From Tengunoibacter tsumagoiensis (GTDB lineage: Bacteria; Chloroflexota; Ktedonobacteria; Ktedonobacterales; Ktedonobacteraceae), in assembly GCF_003967535.1 (NCBI RefSeq), contig NZ_BIFR01000002.1:1674001-1738000 (forward strand): a stretch of 64,000 nt of DNA, written 5' to 3'. Both the position numbers and the translations under genes were made by a program. Shown here piece after piece: positions 41,101 to 48,932 of the stretch; the stretch's first letter is position 1; every line of letters starts with the position of its first letter. The notes beneath the pieces were generated by a model. It saw only the letters and a program-made list of their open reading frames with translations. It was not told where the DNA came from and searched no databases.

Positions 41101-44100
41101 AAGAGATGAGTGCCTTGTGGTCTGAGCAGCGAGCGGATACAGCGACAAGCTGGCACGAGAGTGAAGAGCATCGTGCGTTACCGGGTGAAGAGCTACAGGC
41201 CTGGATCGCTATGACGGTGGCCCATATTCGCGCCTTCCATCCTCAGAAGATCCTTGAAATTGGATGCGGCAACGGCTCGCTCCTCCTTCCTTTGCTTGCA
41301 CACTGTCAGCACTATGTGGGAAGCGATAGCTCTCCGCAAACGCTCCATCTCTTACAACAGGAGATCCAACACCAGGGTCGCGAGGCTCAGGTGCAGCTCC
41401 TGGCGCGTCCAGCCGATGATTTCTCCGGGCTCATTCCGGGCGAGTTTGATACTGTTGTGCTGAATTCAGTGCTCCAATATTTTCCGGATCTGGCTTATCT
41501 GCTCACTGTTTTAGAGCATGCCATCAGCCTTGTACAGCCGGGCGGACAGATCTTCCTGGGTGATATTCGCTCACTTCCTTTGCTCGAGGCGTTCTACGCT
41601 GCACGAGAATTGGAGCAGAGCCCTGCAGGTACTACGGCGCACCAATTTCAGCTCCAGATTCAACAATGGGTGAAGCAGGAAAAAGAGCTCGTCTTCGATC
41701 CGCTCTTCTTTTATGCCTTAACCCGGCATTTCGCTGCTATTCGCAAAGTGGATATCCATGTCAAGCGAGGCTATCTCAACACTATTACAGCCTTCCGCTA
41801 TGACGTTGTCCTGCACATTGGAGCCGAGTCTCTCCCCGCCAGTTCTCAGGAGATCACCTGGCTTGATTGGCAAACGATTGGCATGTCGTTAACACGGCTA
41901 CAGGCGCTTGTCACAGAAAGTCGGCCCAACCTGCTGGCATTTACAGGCATTCCCAACGCACGGGTCCTCTCGGCGACACGTCTTGTGACACAGCTCGAGG
42001 CTGAACCAGCACGCCCATTGACCTCTATCCGTCATGAACTTCTCTGTCAGGCCTTCCATCTGGAAGGGATAGAGCCAGAGGACCTGTGGATTCTCGCGCG
42101 CCGAAATGGCTACCAGATGGATCTTCGCTGGACTCCTCAGAGAAAGGATGGCAGCTTTGATCTGCTCCTCTGGAGAGAGCAGGCTCTGGATCAATCGCGC
42201 CCACTTCCCCTTTCCAAACAGTATCAATCCTTTGCTCCTCTGGAAAGCTATGTCAACAATCCAATCAAGATACGACGAGAGCAGCTGTTACTTGCCATGG
42301 TGCGTACCTATGCTCGCCAATATCTTACTGACTATATGGTGCCTTCAGCCCTCTTTCTCATTGAGAAGATACCAACAACTGCTAGCGGCAAAGTCGATCG
42401 GAAAGCGCTTCCAGTACCATCATCGCTCCCTCTCGCCAGAGCAGAAAATATTGTCAAGCCGCGCACTCCCCTGGAAAGAACGCTGGCTCAGCTCTGGGCA
42501 CAGGTGCTTAAGCTTGAACAGGTGGGGATTCATAATAACTTCTTTGAGATTGGGGGCGACTCCATTCGCTGCATCCAGATCGTCTCGCGCTTACGCGATC
42601 TAGGCGTGGAGATACCCATATCCTATATGTTCCAATACCAGACTATTAGCGAGCTGGCAACCATGATTGAACCGGTGCAGCCGCTTATCCCAGCCGCTGA
42701 AGAGAACCCATCACAAACCCCTCAATCGCTCACTCAGATCACATTGGAACACACAGCCACAGCCACAGCCAGCCAGCCACTCACTCAGATCACATTGGAG
42801 CCCACAGCCACAGCTACAGACGACCAGACGCTTACGCTGCACCAGTATGAGCAGATTGCGCAGGCTTACCCTGATGCCGAGATGATCTATCCATTGACAC
42901 CGATGCAGCGCAACATGTTGCATTGGCGACTGAACTATTCTCGACCGGGCCTGTATGTCACCGATCTCTGTCTGCCTCTCAAAGATAGCTATCTCAACCT
43001 TCCAGCACTTGAACAAGCCTGGCAACAAACAATTGCAGATATCCCCGTCTTGCGTACAACGTTTGTCTGGGAAGAGCTACAGGAGCCCCTTCAGATTGTT
43101 CATACGCAGGCTCAATTCGCTATCGAAGTGAAAGATTGGCAACATCTGCCAGAGCAAGAACAGAAGGAGCAGCTCGAAACGCTCATCCAGTCCGTACGAG
43201 CGGAAAACTTTACGCTAACGCACACCCCACAGATGAGAGTGATCTTGATACGCACTGATTCCCAGACCTATCAATGGTACTGGTGCTTCAACTATATGCT
43301 TCAGGATGGCTGGAGTTATTCATTGATCATGAAAAAGTTCTTCGCTTACTATCATGATCTGTGCGAGGGAAAAGCGATCGTGCCCAGCAAAGAGCAGCAG
43401 AAGCCCTATCGCGACTTTATTGCCTGGCTTCAACACCAGGATCATCAGAAGATACGCGAGTTCTGGTGCTCCATGCTGGCCAATGTACAAGAGCCATTCA
43501 CTTTTGCTGACAAAATCAGCTATCGTCCCTCGACACTGACAGGCTACACAAAACAGGAACGACTCCTTACCGTGGCAACGACAAATGCCCTCTACCTGTT
43601 AACGCGCCAGAATCATCTGACGCTAAATACCCTGGTACAAGGAGCATGGGGGCTCTTATTAAGCGTTTATAGTCAGCAGGAGCAGGTTCTGTTCGGCTCG
43701 ATTGTCTCAGGGAGGCCAGCAGAGATAGCCGGAGTAGAATACATGATTGGTTTTTTCAATCATCTCTCTCCCGTATGGCTACAGATAGAGCGCGATCAAT
43801 CGTTACTGACCTGGTTAAAGAGTCATCAAGACAGGCAGTTTGCGGCACACCAGTTTGAGCATGTCGCATTAATCGACCTGCAACGATGGCTCCAGCTCCC
43901 TGAACATATTCCCCTGTTTGATAGCTATGTTGTCTTTGAAAATTTCCCGCGAGATGAATCGGTTGCCAGACACATGACGCAGTGGAGTACCGGTCTTGCA
44001 AAAGCACTGGCTCAGACAGAACAGGCGTTAAGAATTGAGGTCTTGCCAATTCCTACCATGTACCTGTCTATGTCCTATTCACGCAGCATCTTTAATGATG

Positions 44101-44225
44101 AATGTATTGCCCACTTATTACAGCAACTTCAGAGAGTATTAGAGCTCATGATCTCTCATATCGAGTTGCCCATTTCCACCGTCCTATCCCATCTGGAAAA
44201 GGAGCGAACCTATGTCAATGAATAA
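38142..44225 (+). CDS. Terminal NRPS: C-A(MT)-T-C*, degenerate last C
   Basis: Last assembly-line protein in view, about 2027 residues. I choose TTG 38142 as start (MSPSEHRLQRR) because an AGAGGAG site ends about 7 nt before it; a TTG at 38118 is possible but lacks one. Domains by nucleotide: C (38280-39580, HHIISDT, so the motif glycine is Thr), A (39680-41010 and 42270-42410), inserted N-methyltransferase (41080-41830, EIGCGNG, VLNSVLQYFP), T (42460-42670, GGDSI), a Thr/Ala-rich linker of two 17-residue repeats, then a second condensation-fold domain (42880-44190). Pocket code by eye is DVWHISLVDK, so N-methyl-Ser is predicted. In the last domain the HHxxxDG position reads FNYMLQDG: both histidines are gone. 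No thioesterase or reductase follows. It may be a docking, scaffold or release domain; which one is not decidable here. Confidence 0.93.
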   Translation: MSPSEHRLQRRTELSAEKQAQLARLKQGIRRAPTEGERIIPRHQRVAELSFAQQRLWFLNELLTDSSAYTVSIALRATGYLHAAAFERSLAELIRRHESLRTTFPLENGTPVQHIAPTQPTPLRFLDLRALPLSPREETLQQIIQTETARPFQLAQGPLFRALLIYLSANEYAIHITMHHIISDTWSISIFIRELTLLYEAFIHDQPSPLLDLPIHYADFAFWQRERLHDQAHNQQLIYWKKQLSGIPASLELPFDYARPTQQLTRGAREISYLPKELVDQVRQLSQQENVTVFMTLLSAFALLLARHSQQDEIVIGTPIAGRTQKELEGIIGCFINTLVLRVDLTGDPTFQQLLARVRTTTLDAYQNQDIPFELLVEALQPERATNRTPLFQVMMTFQNVPSTTLQMTDIAFKPLLGAYTQTAKFDLWLSLSEGAEGIQATFEYSTDLFRAETIQAFIQRFHFLLATLVARPEQRISQYRVLQDAERERVLTQWNQTNYDYQLNHLCLACLLREQALQTPDAPAVSFQNQTLTYQCLLDRIDQLVDRLHQLGVGAEDVVAVYLPRSLELILALHAIIHAGAAYLPLDPGLPSERLRFLVQQSRPSLLLTTSALTRTLQTHLAADLLPSLCLDTLPRTSSTPSRGPCTIQPASLCYVLYTSGSTGRPKGVMIPHQGIVNRLLWMQQTYALSQSDRVLQKTPATFDVSVWELFWPLLVGACLVIAEPEGHRDPEYLLHILAEQAISTTHFVPTMLQEWLTLLNASGRAQVQLPALQRIICSGEELPYTMLIQAQQRFPSVQIANLYGPTEASVDVSYWHAGGHADRQRVPIGRPIANLQLYVVDGNLEPVPIGVVGELYISGIGLGRGYLNRPDLTADRFIPDSWSKQPGSRTYRTGDLVRRLAGGELEYVGRVDQQIKIRGVRIELGEIENVLRQAPLIMDAVAVVASDPDEYKQLYGYLVPAPALETLSDLTKVISTHQQSGEWTEEMSALWSEQRADTATSWHESEEHRALPGEELQAWIAMTVAHIRAFHPQKILEIGCGNGSLLLPLLAHCQHYVGSDSSPQTLHLLQQEIQHQGREAQVQLLARPADDFSGLIPGEFDTVVLNSVLQYFPDLAYLLTVLEHAISLVQPGGQIFLGDIRSLPLLEAFYAARELEQSPAGTTAHQFQLQIQQWVKQEKELVFDPLFFYALTRHFAAIRKVDIHVKRGYLNTITAFRYDVVLHIGAESLPASSQEITWLDWQTIGMSLTRLQALVTESRPNLLAFTGIPNARVLSATRLVTQLEAEPARPLTSIRHELLCQAFHLEGIEPEDLWILARRNGYQMDLRWTPQRKDGSFDLLLWREQALDQSRPLPLSKQYQSFAPLESYVNNPIKIRREQLLLAMVRTYARQYLTDYMVPSALFLIEKIPTTASGKVDRKALPVPSSLPLARAENIVKPRTPLERTLAQLWAQVLKLEQVGIHNNFFEIGGDSIRCIQIVSRLRDLGVEIPISYMFQYQTISELATMIEPVQPLIPAAEENPSQTPQSLTQITLEHTATATASQPLTQITLEPTATATDDQTLTLHQYEQIAQAYPDAEMIYPLTPMQRNMLHWRLNYSRPGLYVTDLCLPLKDSYLNLPALEQAWQQTIADIPVLRTTFVWEELQEPLQIVHTQAQFAIEVKDWQHLPEQEQKEQLETLIQSVRAENFTLTHTPQMRVILIRTDSQTYQWYWCFNYMLQDGWSYSLIMKKFFAYYHDLCEGKAIVPSKEQQKPYRDFIAWLQHQDHQKIREFWCSMLANVQEPFTFADKISYRPSTLTGYTKQERLLTVATTNALYLLTRQNHLTLNTLVQGAWGLLLSVYSQQEQVLFGSIVSGRPAEIAGVEYMIGFFNHLSPVWLQIERDQSLLTWLKSHQDRQFAAHQFEHVALIDLQRWLQLPEHIPLFDSYVVFENFPRDESVARHMTQWSTGLAKALAQTEQALRIEVLPIPTMYLSMSYSRSIFNDECIAHLLQQLQRVLELMISHIELPISTVLSHLEKERTYVNE
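42731..42832 (+). repeat. 51-bp tandem repeat in the T-C* linker
   Basis: Two 51-bp units (from 42731 and 42782) encode LTQITLEHTATATASQP and LTQITLEPTATATDDQT, 17 residues each. They lie between the last T domain and the degenerate C domain and probably form a flexible linker. Confidence 0.9.
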
Positions 44226-45252
44226 CCTTCCGATCTTCGCCACATTCTCAGAAAGATTATCGCAGCAACGTATTCTACACCTTGAACACTTACAGAGCAT
44301 CTCTCCAACGCTCTACAACTGCATTGATCTTGAAAAAATACCGGCAGCTGATGCGCTTTATGAGGCAACGGAAACGGTTGATTTCCGTCCGGAGGCACAG
44401 GGAGGTCGGGGAGAGTCCTATCGACTGGCACAGAAAAATCCCCATGTGCGTCTGGTAGGGATTCATCAACTCTTTCAGCTGGCAAGTCCAGACAACTCTA
44501 TTCACAGTTTCCCCCCCAACTATACCATCCTTGATGTCCTTGGTGGTGATGGGACATTATTTCGCGCACTTGCCAGCCTTCTACCCTCGCACCAGATGCC
44601 AGCTATCCTTACAAGCGATATAGATGAAGGGATGGTTCAATCCTCCTGTCAGTACGGACTGGCCAGTATCAGACAATCAGCACAACATCTGGTCATTAAA
44701 GATGACAGCTTTGACGCTGTGATCATTGCCTATGGCAGCCATCATATTCCACAAGAACAACGCCTACAGGTCTGCAAAGAAGCCTGGCGTATCTTAAAGC
44801 CTGGAGGAAAATTTATCCTCCATGATTTTGAGCAGGCGTCTCCCGTTGCGCAATGGTTCGAGCAGGTTGTCCATCCCTATTCAGTCATGGGGCACGACTA
44901 TGCCCATTTCACCAGAGCCGAGATCACTGGCTATCTGCAACAGGCTGGCTTTCACACGTTTGACGTTCATTATATGTATGACCCTTTTATTTTAAAGGGA
45001 GATTCTGCGGCACAGGTGAAGGATATCCTGGGGCAGCATCTCTTCAATATGTATGGGCTGGTTGGCATTGAACAACCATTTCAAGAGACGGCGTATCATC
45101 TCGCCAGACACTATTTCCAGTATGACTATACGGCTCTTGCTCTCCCCTCTACCTTTGGGAGATCAGAGGTATCGATCTATGAAACGGAGCAGGGCTGGCA
45201 GATCGAAATGCCTCGAGTTGCGCTGGTGGGATTGGCACAAAAAGCGTTCTGA
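44212..45252 (+). CDS. SAM-dependent methyltransferase (class I)
   Basis: Free-standing class I methyltransferase of 346 residues. ATG 44212 overlaps the preceding NRPS by 14 nt and has a GGAG site 7 nt before it, so it is translationally coupled to the assembly line. Motif I is LDVLGGDGTLFRAL (about residue 100); a DAVIIAYGSHHIP motif II/III region and ILKPGGKFILHDF follow, all typical of small-molecule O- or C-methyltransferases. A roughly 90-residue N-terminal part precedes the Rossmann core and may form a lid or substrate pocket. As last gene of the operon it most likely methylates the finished or carrier-bound product, for example a hydroxyl or enol created by the PKS modules; the substrate is inference. 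Confidence 0.85.
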   Translation: MSMNNLPIFATFSERLSQQRILHLEHLQSISPTLYNCIDLEKIPAADALYEATETVDFRPEAQGGRGESYRLAQKNPHVRLVGIHQLFQLASPDNSIHSFPPNYTILDVLGGDGTLFRALASLLPSHQMPAILTSDIDEGMVQSSCQYGLASIRQSAQHLVIKDDSFDAVIIAYGSHHIPQEQRLQVCKEAWRILKPGGKFILHDFEQASPVAQWFEQVVHPYSVMGHDYAHFTRAEITGYLQQAGFHTFDVHYMYDPFILKGDSAAQVKDILGQHLFNMYGLVGIEQPFQETAYHLARHYFQYDYTALALPSTFGRSEVSIYETEQGWQIEMPRVALVGLAQKAF

Positions 45253-45339
45253 CAAGAGATTACATCATACCGCAAATGACCTCTGACTGATGGCACTTTG
45301 ACATCACAGGTTCACACAGTATTTTTCAATGATGACAAA

Positions 45340-45403
45340 CGTGCCCATCGGTTTCCTCATACCCTCAGTTGAGATCTCAACTGGGTATGGTTTGTTGGGC
45401 ACG
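45340..45403. terminator. Imperfect hairpin downstream of the biosynthetic operon
   Basis: Outer arms CGTGCCCA and TGGGCACG at the two ends enclose an inner stem built from CATACCC..AGTTGAG and CTCAACT..GGTATG. It lies 88 nt after the last stop codon of the operon. A strong T-tract does not follow, so a terminator role is plausible but not certain. Confidence 0.45.
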
Positions 45404-45576
45404 CTTTCCTCCCTCTCGTTTCTGTCTCTCCTTGTCGCCGGGTGGGAGGTGTGATCGGCTTCAGTCTCCCACGGCCACACGTGACCTCCTTCTGTACGTT
45501 CGTCCTTCTTCTCCTGCTGTTCTACTCTCGGCCTGATCCTCTCCGTCCTGGCCCTGCTCGACTCCATCAATCAGGG

Positions 45577-45619
45577 CAAAGAAAAACACCCTTGAGAACA
45601 GATCTCCTGGGTGTCTTTG
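45577..45619. other. Second hairpin in the post-operon spacer
   Basis: GCAAAG..AACACCC and GGGTGTCTTTG form a stem around a 17-nt loop. The rest of 45253-45720 shows no gene I can support. Confidence 0.35.
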
Positions 45620-45711
45620 TTCAAACCCGCCTGGGCCCCGCTGATCATTTCGCTTCATGCAAAGTGGAATTGCGAAGTGTTGCAAAACTACCAAAATGTC
45701 TCAATCCCGAC
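45619..45711. repeat. Possible decayed CRISPR repeats
   Basis: GTTCAAACCCGCCTGGG at 45619 and GTCTCAATCCCGAC at 45698 resemble the first half of the CRISPR repeat found further right and lie 79 bp apart, close to one repeat-plus-spacer period. The second one runs directly into an IS remnant. The similarity is partial and could be chance. Confidence 0.35.
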
Positions 45712-45720
45712 CAGACTCCT

Positions 45721-46400
45721 TAGCGCTTTCCACAAAAAGAAGCGCAAGTAATTCAGCAGTTGAATGCCACCTCTTTTTCCTCAAATGTACTTCTTTGAAC
45801 CACTCTATCGCAAAACCGTTGCTGCACTTGGAATATTCCCTACCAATAGTACTGCTGATGCTGCCTACGATGCCTGGTACGTCTACCAAAAAGCGGCACT
45901 GCACGGCGGTATTGCCGCTATTCCTAAGATGAAACACGGGAATACTGTCTTCGTTCCTGGGACTGATGGCGTACCCCTCTGCCCAAAAGGATTGCAGATG
46001 CATCCAACATACCAATATGCACATACCTATGGCTATCGAGCGCAATTGTATCGTTGTCCGCTCTCTTTTCCTTCTGTTGTAGAGGGAGCAACCTGCGATC
46101 ATGCACAGTTTCCTGTTGCAAAAGGGTGTAAAAAAAGCGTCAATATCGAGCCTGGCTGGCTCATGCGCATCACACCCGATCGTACAACACCTCTGTATCG
46201 TGCTATTCACAACCAGCGGACCAGCTGCGAACGCATCAATAGTCAAGCGAAAGAGCTGGGAATTGAGCGACCAAAAGTGCGAAACGCACAATCCGTGAAA
46301 AATCTCAATACCCTGACCTATATCGTTATAAATGTACGTACTCTGAGTCGAGCGAAATCAACTAACAAGGGAATTCTACAAATGAATTAATTGCTCCCCT
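45721..46400 (+). mobile_element. Internally deleted IS copy inside a CRISPR repeat
   Basis: Positions 45721-45788 match the non-coding left part of the intact IS (46680-46748). The sequence then jumps to the transposase interior (equivalent to about 47558), an internal loss of roughly 810 bp. The right end (46380-46400) matches the right inverted repeat of the intact IS with a few changes and is followed at once by CGACTGGG, the same repeat position as in the intact insertion. The extreme left inverted repeat is not present. Confidence 0.85.
45789..46390 (+). pseudogene. Transposase pseudogene, C-terminal part only
   Basis: About 200 residues from YFFEPLYRK to the stop at 46388-46390 align with the C-terminal 45 percent of the intact transposase at 46828-48156 (shared ADAAYDAWYVYQKAALHGG and ERINSQAKELGIERPKVRN). 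The N-terminal DNA-binding region and the first catalytic acidic residue are missing because of the internal deletion. The remaining frame is intact, so the deletion may be fairly recent, but the product cannot be an active transposase. Confidence 0.88.
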
Positions 46401-46623
46401 CGACTGGGCACCACAAGGTATTTAGCCCAACGCCATATTCAGCGTGGCCGTCGTGCCCGTTTCAAGCTCGATTGGGCTCCACAGGGTATTTAGCCCATAT
46501 AGAAAAGGGTACTACAAAGCTGCAATATCAAGGTTTCAAGCTCGCCTGGGCTCCACAGGGTATTTAGCCGGAGTTTGCTAAGGCCCAAAAGGCTGAATTT
46601 GAAGCGTTTCAAGCCCGACTGGG
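46401..46623. CRISPR. CRISPR array, left segment
   Basis: Contains the last 27 bp of one 37-bp repeat (46401-46427), full repeats at 46459-46495 and 46533-46569, and the first 18 bp of a fourth (46606-46623) where an IS interrupts it. Spacers are 31, 37 and 36 bp and unrelated to each other. The repeats begin GTTTCAAG and end TATTTAGCC; those in this segment are variants (CTCGATTGGG, CTCGCCTGGG, CAGGG) of the consensus further right. The reverse complement ends in TTGAAAC, a common 3' end for repeats, so transcription is probably from the minus strand, with this segment leader-distal. Confidence 0.92.
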
Positions 46624-46644
46624 AGGGGTGCAAGTAATTCATTT
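46624..46644. repeat. IS left inverted repeat
   Basis: Starts AGGGGTGCAAGTAATTCATT; pairs with 48146-48166 over 21 bp with one mismatch. Confidence 0.93.
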
Positions 46645-46827
46645 ATCGAAATCTGGTTTGAAAACGATTCTCAGTTCCAAAGCGCTTTCCACAAAAAGAA
46701 GCGCAAGTAATTCAGCAGTTGAATGCTCACCTCTTTTTCCTCAAATGTCCTTTCTGATTGACAGAAAGGGAGATCCTTGTGCAAAGTATTCATAACCTAA
46801 AACAACTCGGCAAAGGAGTCTCTTTCT

Positions 46828-48156
46828 ATGATACCCGCATCTTCGCACTTTGACCAGTCTACCATCACCGCTTTGCTTCATCATGATCCGCTTGTCCAGC
46901 GCTATCGAACCTTCTTTTCCTTCCTCGATTGGTCTGTGGTCGAGGAGTGGCAACAACGGCGCTCTTCTCGGGGAAGGCCTGTTGAACAACCTATCTCGGC
47001 TTCTCTCAAAATCTTCTTGTTACGCATTCAAGAAGGGTTGATCTACACCCAACAGCTACGCAAGTTTCTTCTTGAACATCCACTCTTGATGATCGATTTT
47101 GGTTTTGACCTCGTTCTTGACTCTCACGCTCCCTATGGATTTGATGCGGAAAAGACACTTCCCAGCCGCCAATGGATAGGAGAAAAGCTTCGTGCGCTTG
47201 ATCGTTCGTTGTTGCAGGGCCTGTTAGCCTCCACCGTCACCGCTCTCGTTCAAGAAATTCCAGGATTGGGTGAGACGGTTGCCTTTAACGTGAAGCACAT
47301 TTATGCATGGGTGAAAGAGAATAATCCACGTGTCTTCACCGAAAAGGGTCATGACAAGCATCATCGACCGACTGGCGATCCAGATTGCAGGCTGGGGGTG
47401 AAACGCAGTACCAACCAGGAGCAACCTGATGGATCAACCAAAGAGAAAAAAGAAGTCCTCTGGGGCTACGGCTCGGGCGTTGCGGCAGCCACGACTCCTA
47501 CGTATGGCGATGTCGTTCTGGCTGAATATACTCTGCCCTTCAACGAAGGTGACGTGACCTATTTTGAGCCCCTCTATCGCCAAACCGTTGCTGCACTAGG
47601 AATATTCCCTACCAATATTACTGCTGATGCTGCCTACGATGCCTGGTACGTGTATCAAAAAGCGGCTCTGCATGGCGGTATTGCGGCTATTCCTCTCAAT
47701 GCTCATACCACTCATGCCAGTTCACGTGCTACTGATGGCGTTCCTCTTTGTGAAAAAGGGCTTCGGATGGTGCCAACGTTTCAATTTGCTCATACCAATG
47801 GCTATCAAGCTCAACGCTTCCGTTGTCCGCTCTTACATCCTCAGCCCGATGGGCAAACCTGCGAGCATCCTCAGTTTGTCAAAGGAAAAGGGTGTGTCAA
47901 AGACCTCAACTGGGAACTGGGAGGGCTCCAACGCGTCCTGCTTGATCGCACAACCCCGCTGTATCGCGCTCTTGCCAACCAGCGAACCAGCTGCGAACGC
48001 ATCAATAGTCAAGCAAAAGAATTGGGAATTGAACGACCCAAAGTACGCAATGCTCAATCAGTGAAAAACCTGAATACGCTCACCTATATAGTTATAAACG
48101 TACGTGCTCTCAATCGAGCCAAATCGATTAATAGGAGACTTCTACAAATGAATTAG
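46828..48156 (+). CDS. DDE transposase of the CRISPR-inserted IS
   Basis: Transposase of 442 residues that moves the surrounding element. ATG 46828 has an AAAGGAG site about 12 nt before it. The N-terminal 95 residues (FLLRIQEGLIYTQQLRKFL region) resemble the DUF772-type DNA-binding domain of IS5/IS1182-like transposases. The catalytic part shows GDPDCRLGVKR, ADAAYDAWYVY and ERINSQAKELG, consistent with a D-D-E triad. The stop lies 10 bp inside the right end of the element, so gene and inverted repeat overlap. All parts look intact, so it could be active. The exact IS family is not settled; an 8-bp duplication is observed. Confidence 0.9.
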   Translation: MIPASSHFDQSTITALLHHDPLVQRYRTFFSFLDWSVVEEWQQRRSSRGRPVEQPISASLKIFLLRIQEGLIYTQQLRKFLLEHPLLMIDFGFDLVLDSHAPYGFDAEKTLPSRQWIGEKLRALDRSLLQGLLASTVTALVQEIPGLGETVAFNVKHIYAWVKENNPRVFTEKGHDKHHRPTGDPDCRLGVKRSTNQEQPDGSTKEKKEVLWGYGSGVAAATTPTYGDVVLAEYTLPFNEGDVTYFEPLYRQTVAALGIFPTNITADAAYDAWYVYQKAALHGGIAAIPLNAHTTHASSRATDGVPLCEKGLRMVPTFQFAHTNGYQAQRFRCPLLHPQPDGQTCEHPQFVKGKGCVKDLNWELGGLQRVLLDRTTPLYRALANQRTSCERINSQAKELGIERPKVRNAQSVKNLNTLTYIVINVRALNRAKSINRRLLQMN

Positions 48157-48166
48157 TTGCACCCCT
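48146..48166. repeat. IS right inverted repeat
   Basis: Ends AGTTGCACCCCT; it contains the transposase stop codon (48154-48156). Confidence 0.93.
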
Positions 48167-48557
48167 CGACTGGGCTCCACAAGGTATTTAGCCGAGGTGG
48201 CGGGGCACAATGATGAGGACGATTGGTAGTTTCAAGCCCGACTGGGCTCCACAAGGTATTTAGCCCGCGATCTTACTCTCGGCCTGCACGCTAACAGTGG
48301 CGTTTCAAGCCCGACTGGGCTCCACAAGGTATTTAGCCTTCCAAAGCCGGTTTGCTAAGTGCATGATAATCATGGGTTTCAAGCCCGACTGGGCTCCACA
48401 AGGTATTTAGCCGGCGATGGTGGGAGGAATTTATTCCTTCCTAATGGTGTTTCAAGCCCGACTGGGCTCCACAAGGTATTTAGCCCTCGAAACCGTGGTA
48501 GACACGGAAGATCCGGATGGGTTTCAAGCCCGACTGGGCTCCACAAGGTATTTAGCC
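48167..48557. CRISPR. CRISPR array, central segment
   Basis: Last 27 bp of the interrupted repeat (48167-48193), then five identical 37-bp repeats at 48229, 48302, 48376, 48449 and 48521, separated by unrelated spacers of 35, 36, 37, 36 and 35 bp. The repeat contains an inverted repeat GCCC-GACT-GGGC able to form a small stem. No cas gene is present in the window, so the effector must be elsewhere or absent. Confidence 0.96.
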
Positions 48558-48601
48558 TGCTCCTCTTCTAGAATAGCACAGGAAGCCGTTCGATGCAAGG
48601 G

Positions 48602-48738
48602 TTTCCGAGCATCTCATTTTTTGGGGGTATTTTGGGGGGAAACATGCGGTCATTTCCTGTCCTCATTGCCTTTCCAGCCGCCTGTGGAGTGCTCCGAGAG
48701 TCTCAGCTCAGCCATACCAGTTCCGAGATGCTCGGAAA
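48602..48738. repeat. 137-bp segment bounded by 14-bp inverted repeats
   Basis: TTTCCGAGCATCTC (48602-48615) and GAGATGCTCGGAAA (48725-48738) are perfect reverse complements. The segment lies where the next CRISPR repeat would be expected after 48557. It could be a small non-autonomous element or a structured region. The remainder of 48739-48913 shows no supported gene. Confidence 0.5.
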
Positions 48739-48913
48739 ATAGCTTGCTTTCCACCAGAAAGAACTCATCGTCGGCTGGTTGATGGCCCTCCAACTGTTTC
48801 TCCCTTGTCCACACGATGGCACACAGTGGATAGAAGAGGAGCGAACGCTATCTTCTTTAGGGAGCTGCTGTTCTGTCAATCGGAAATGCAGGAGAATTAT
48901 CTGTTTCCTGGGC

Positions 48914-48932
48914 ATGAATGAATTGCTCCCCT
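48914..48932. mobile_element. Third IS right-end remnant
   Basis: These 19 bp differ by one base from the right end of the deleted IS copy at 46382-46400 and are followed directly by CGCCTGGG and the rest of a CRISPR repeat. No transposase sequence lies to the left, so only the terminus survives. Confidence 0.75.

Larger units (their letters stand above)
46624..48166 (+). mobile_element. Intact 1543-bp IS inserted in a CRISPR repeat
   Basis: Bounded by 21-bp inverted repeats starting AGGGGTGCAA with a single mismatch, and flanked by an 8-bp direct repeat CGACTGGG (46616-46623 and 48167-48174). Joining the flanks through one copy of CGACTGGG restores a perfect 37-bp CRISPR repeat. It encodes one transposase. 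A second copy of the word GCAAGTAATTCA at about 46702 may be an internal transposase-binding site. Confidence 0.95.

Noticed and set aside
44212..45252. Reading the last operon gene as a release enzyme replacing the missing thioesterase.
   Set aside because: It has clear SAM-binding motifs and no GxSxG or reductase motif.
45304..45723. Open frames of 77-93 codons on both strands in the spacer after the biosynthetic operon.
   Set aside because: No ribosome sites, low-complexity composition, and they run across hairpins and possible decayed repeats.
48359..48782. Two + strand frames of 70 and 121 codons over the CRISPR array.
   Set aside because: They consist of translated CRISPR repeats (recurring ARLGSTRYLA) and are not genes.
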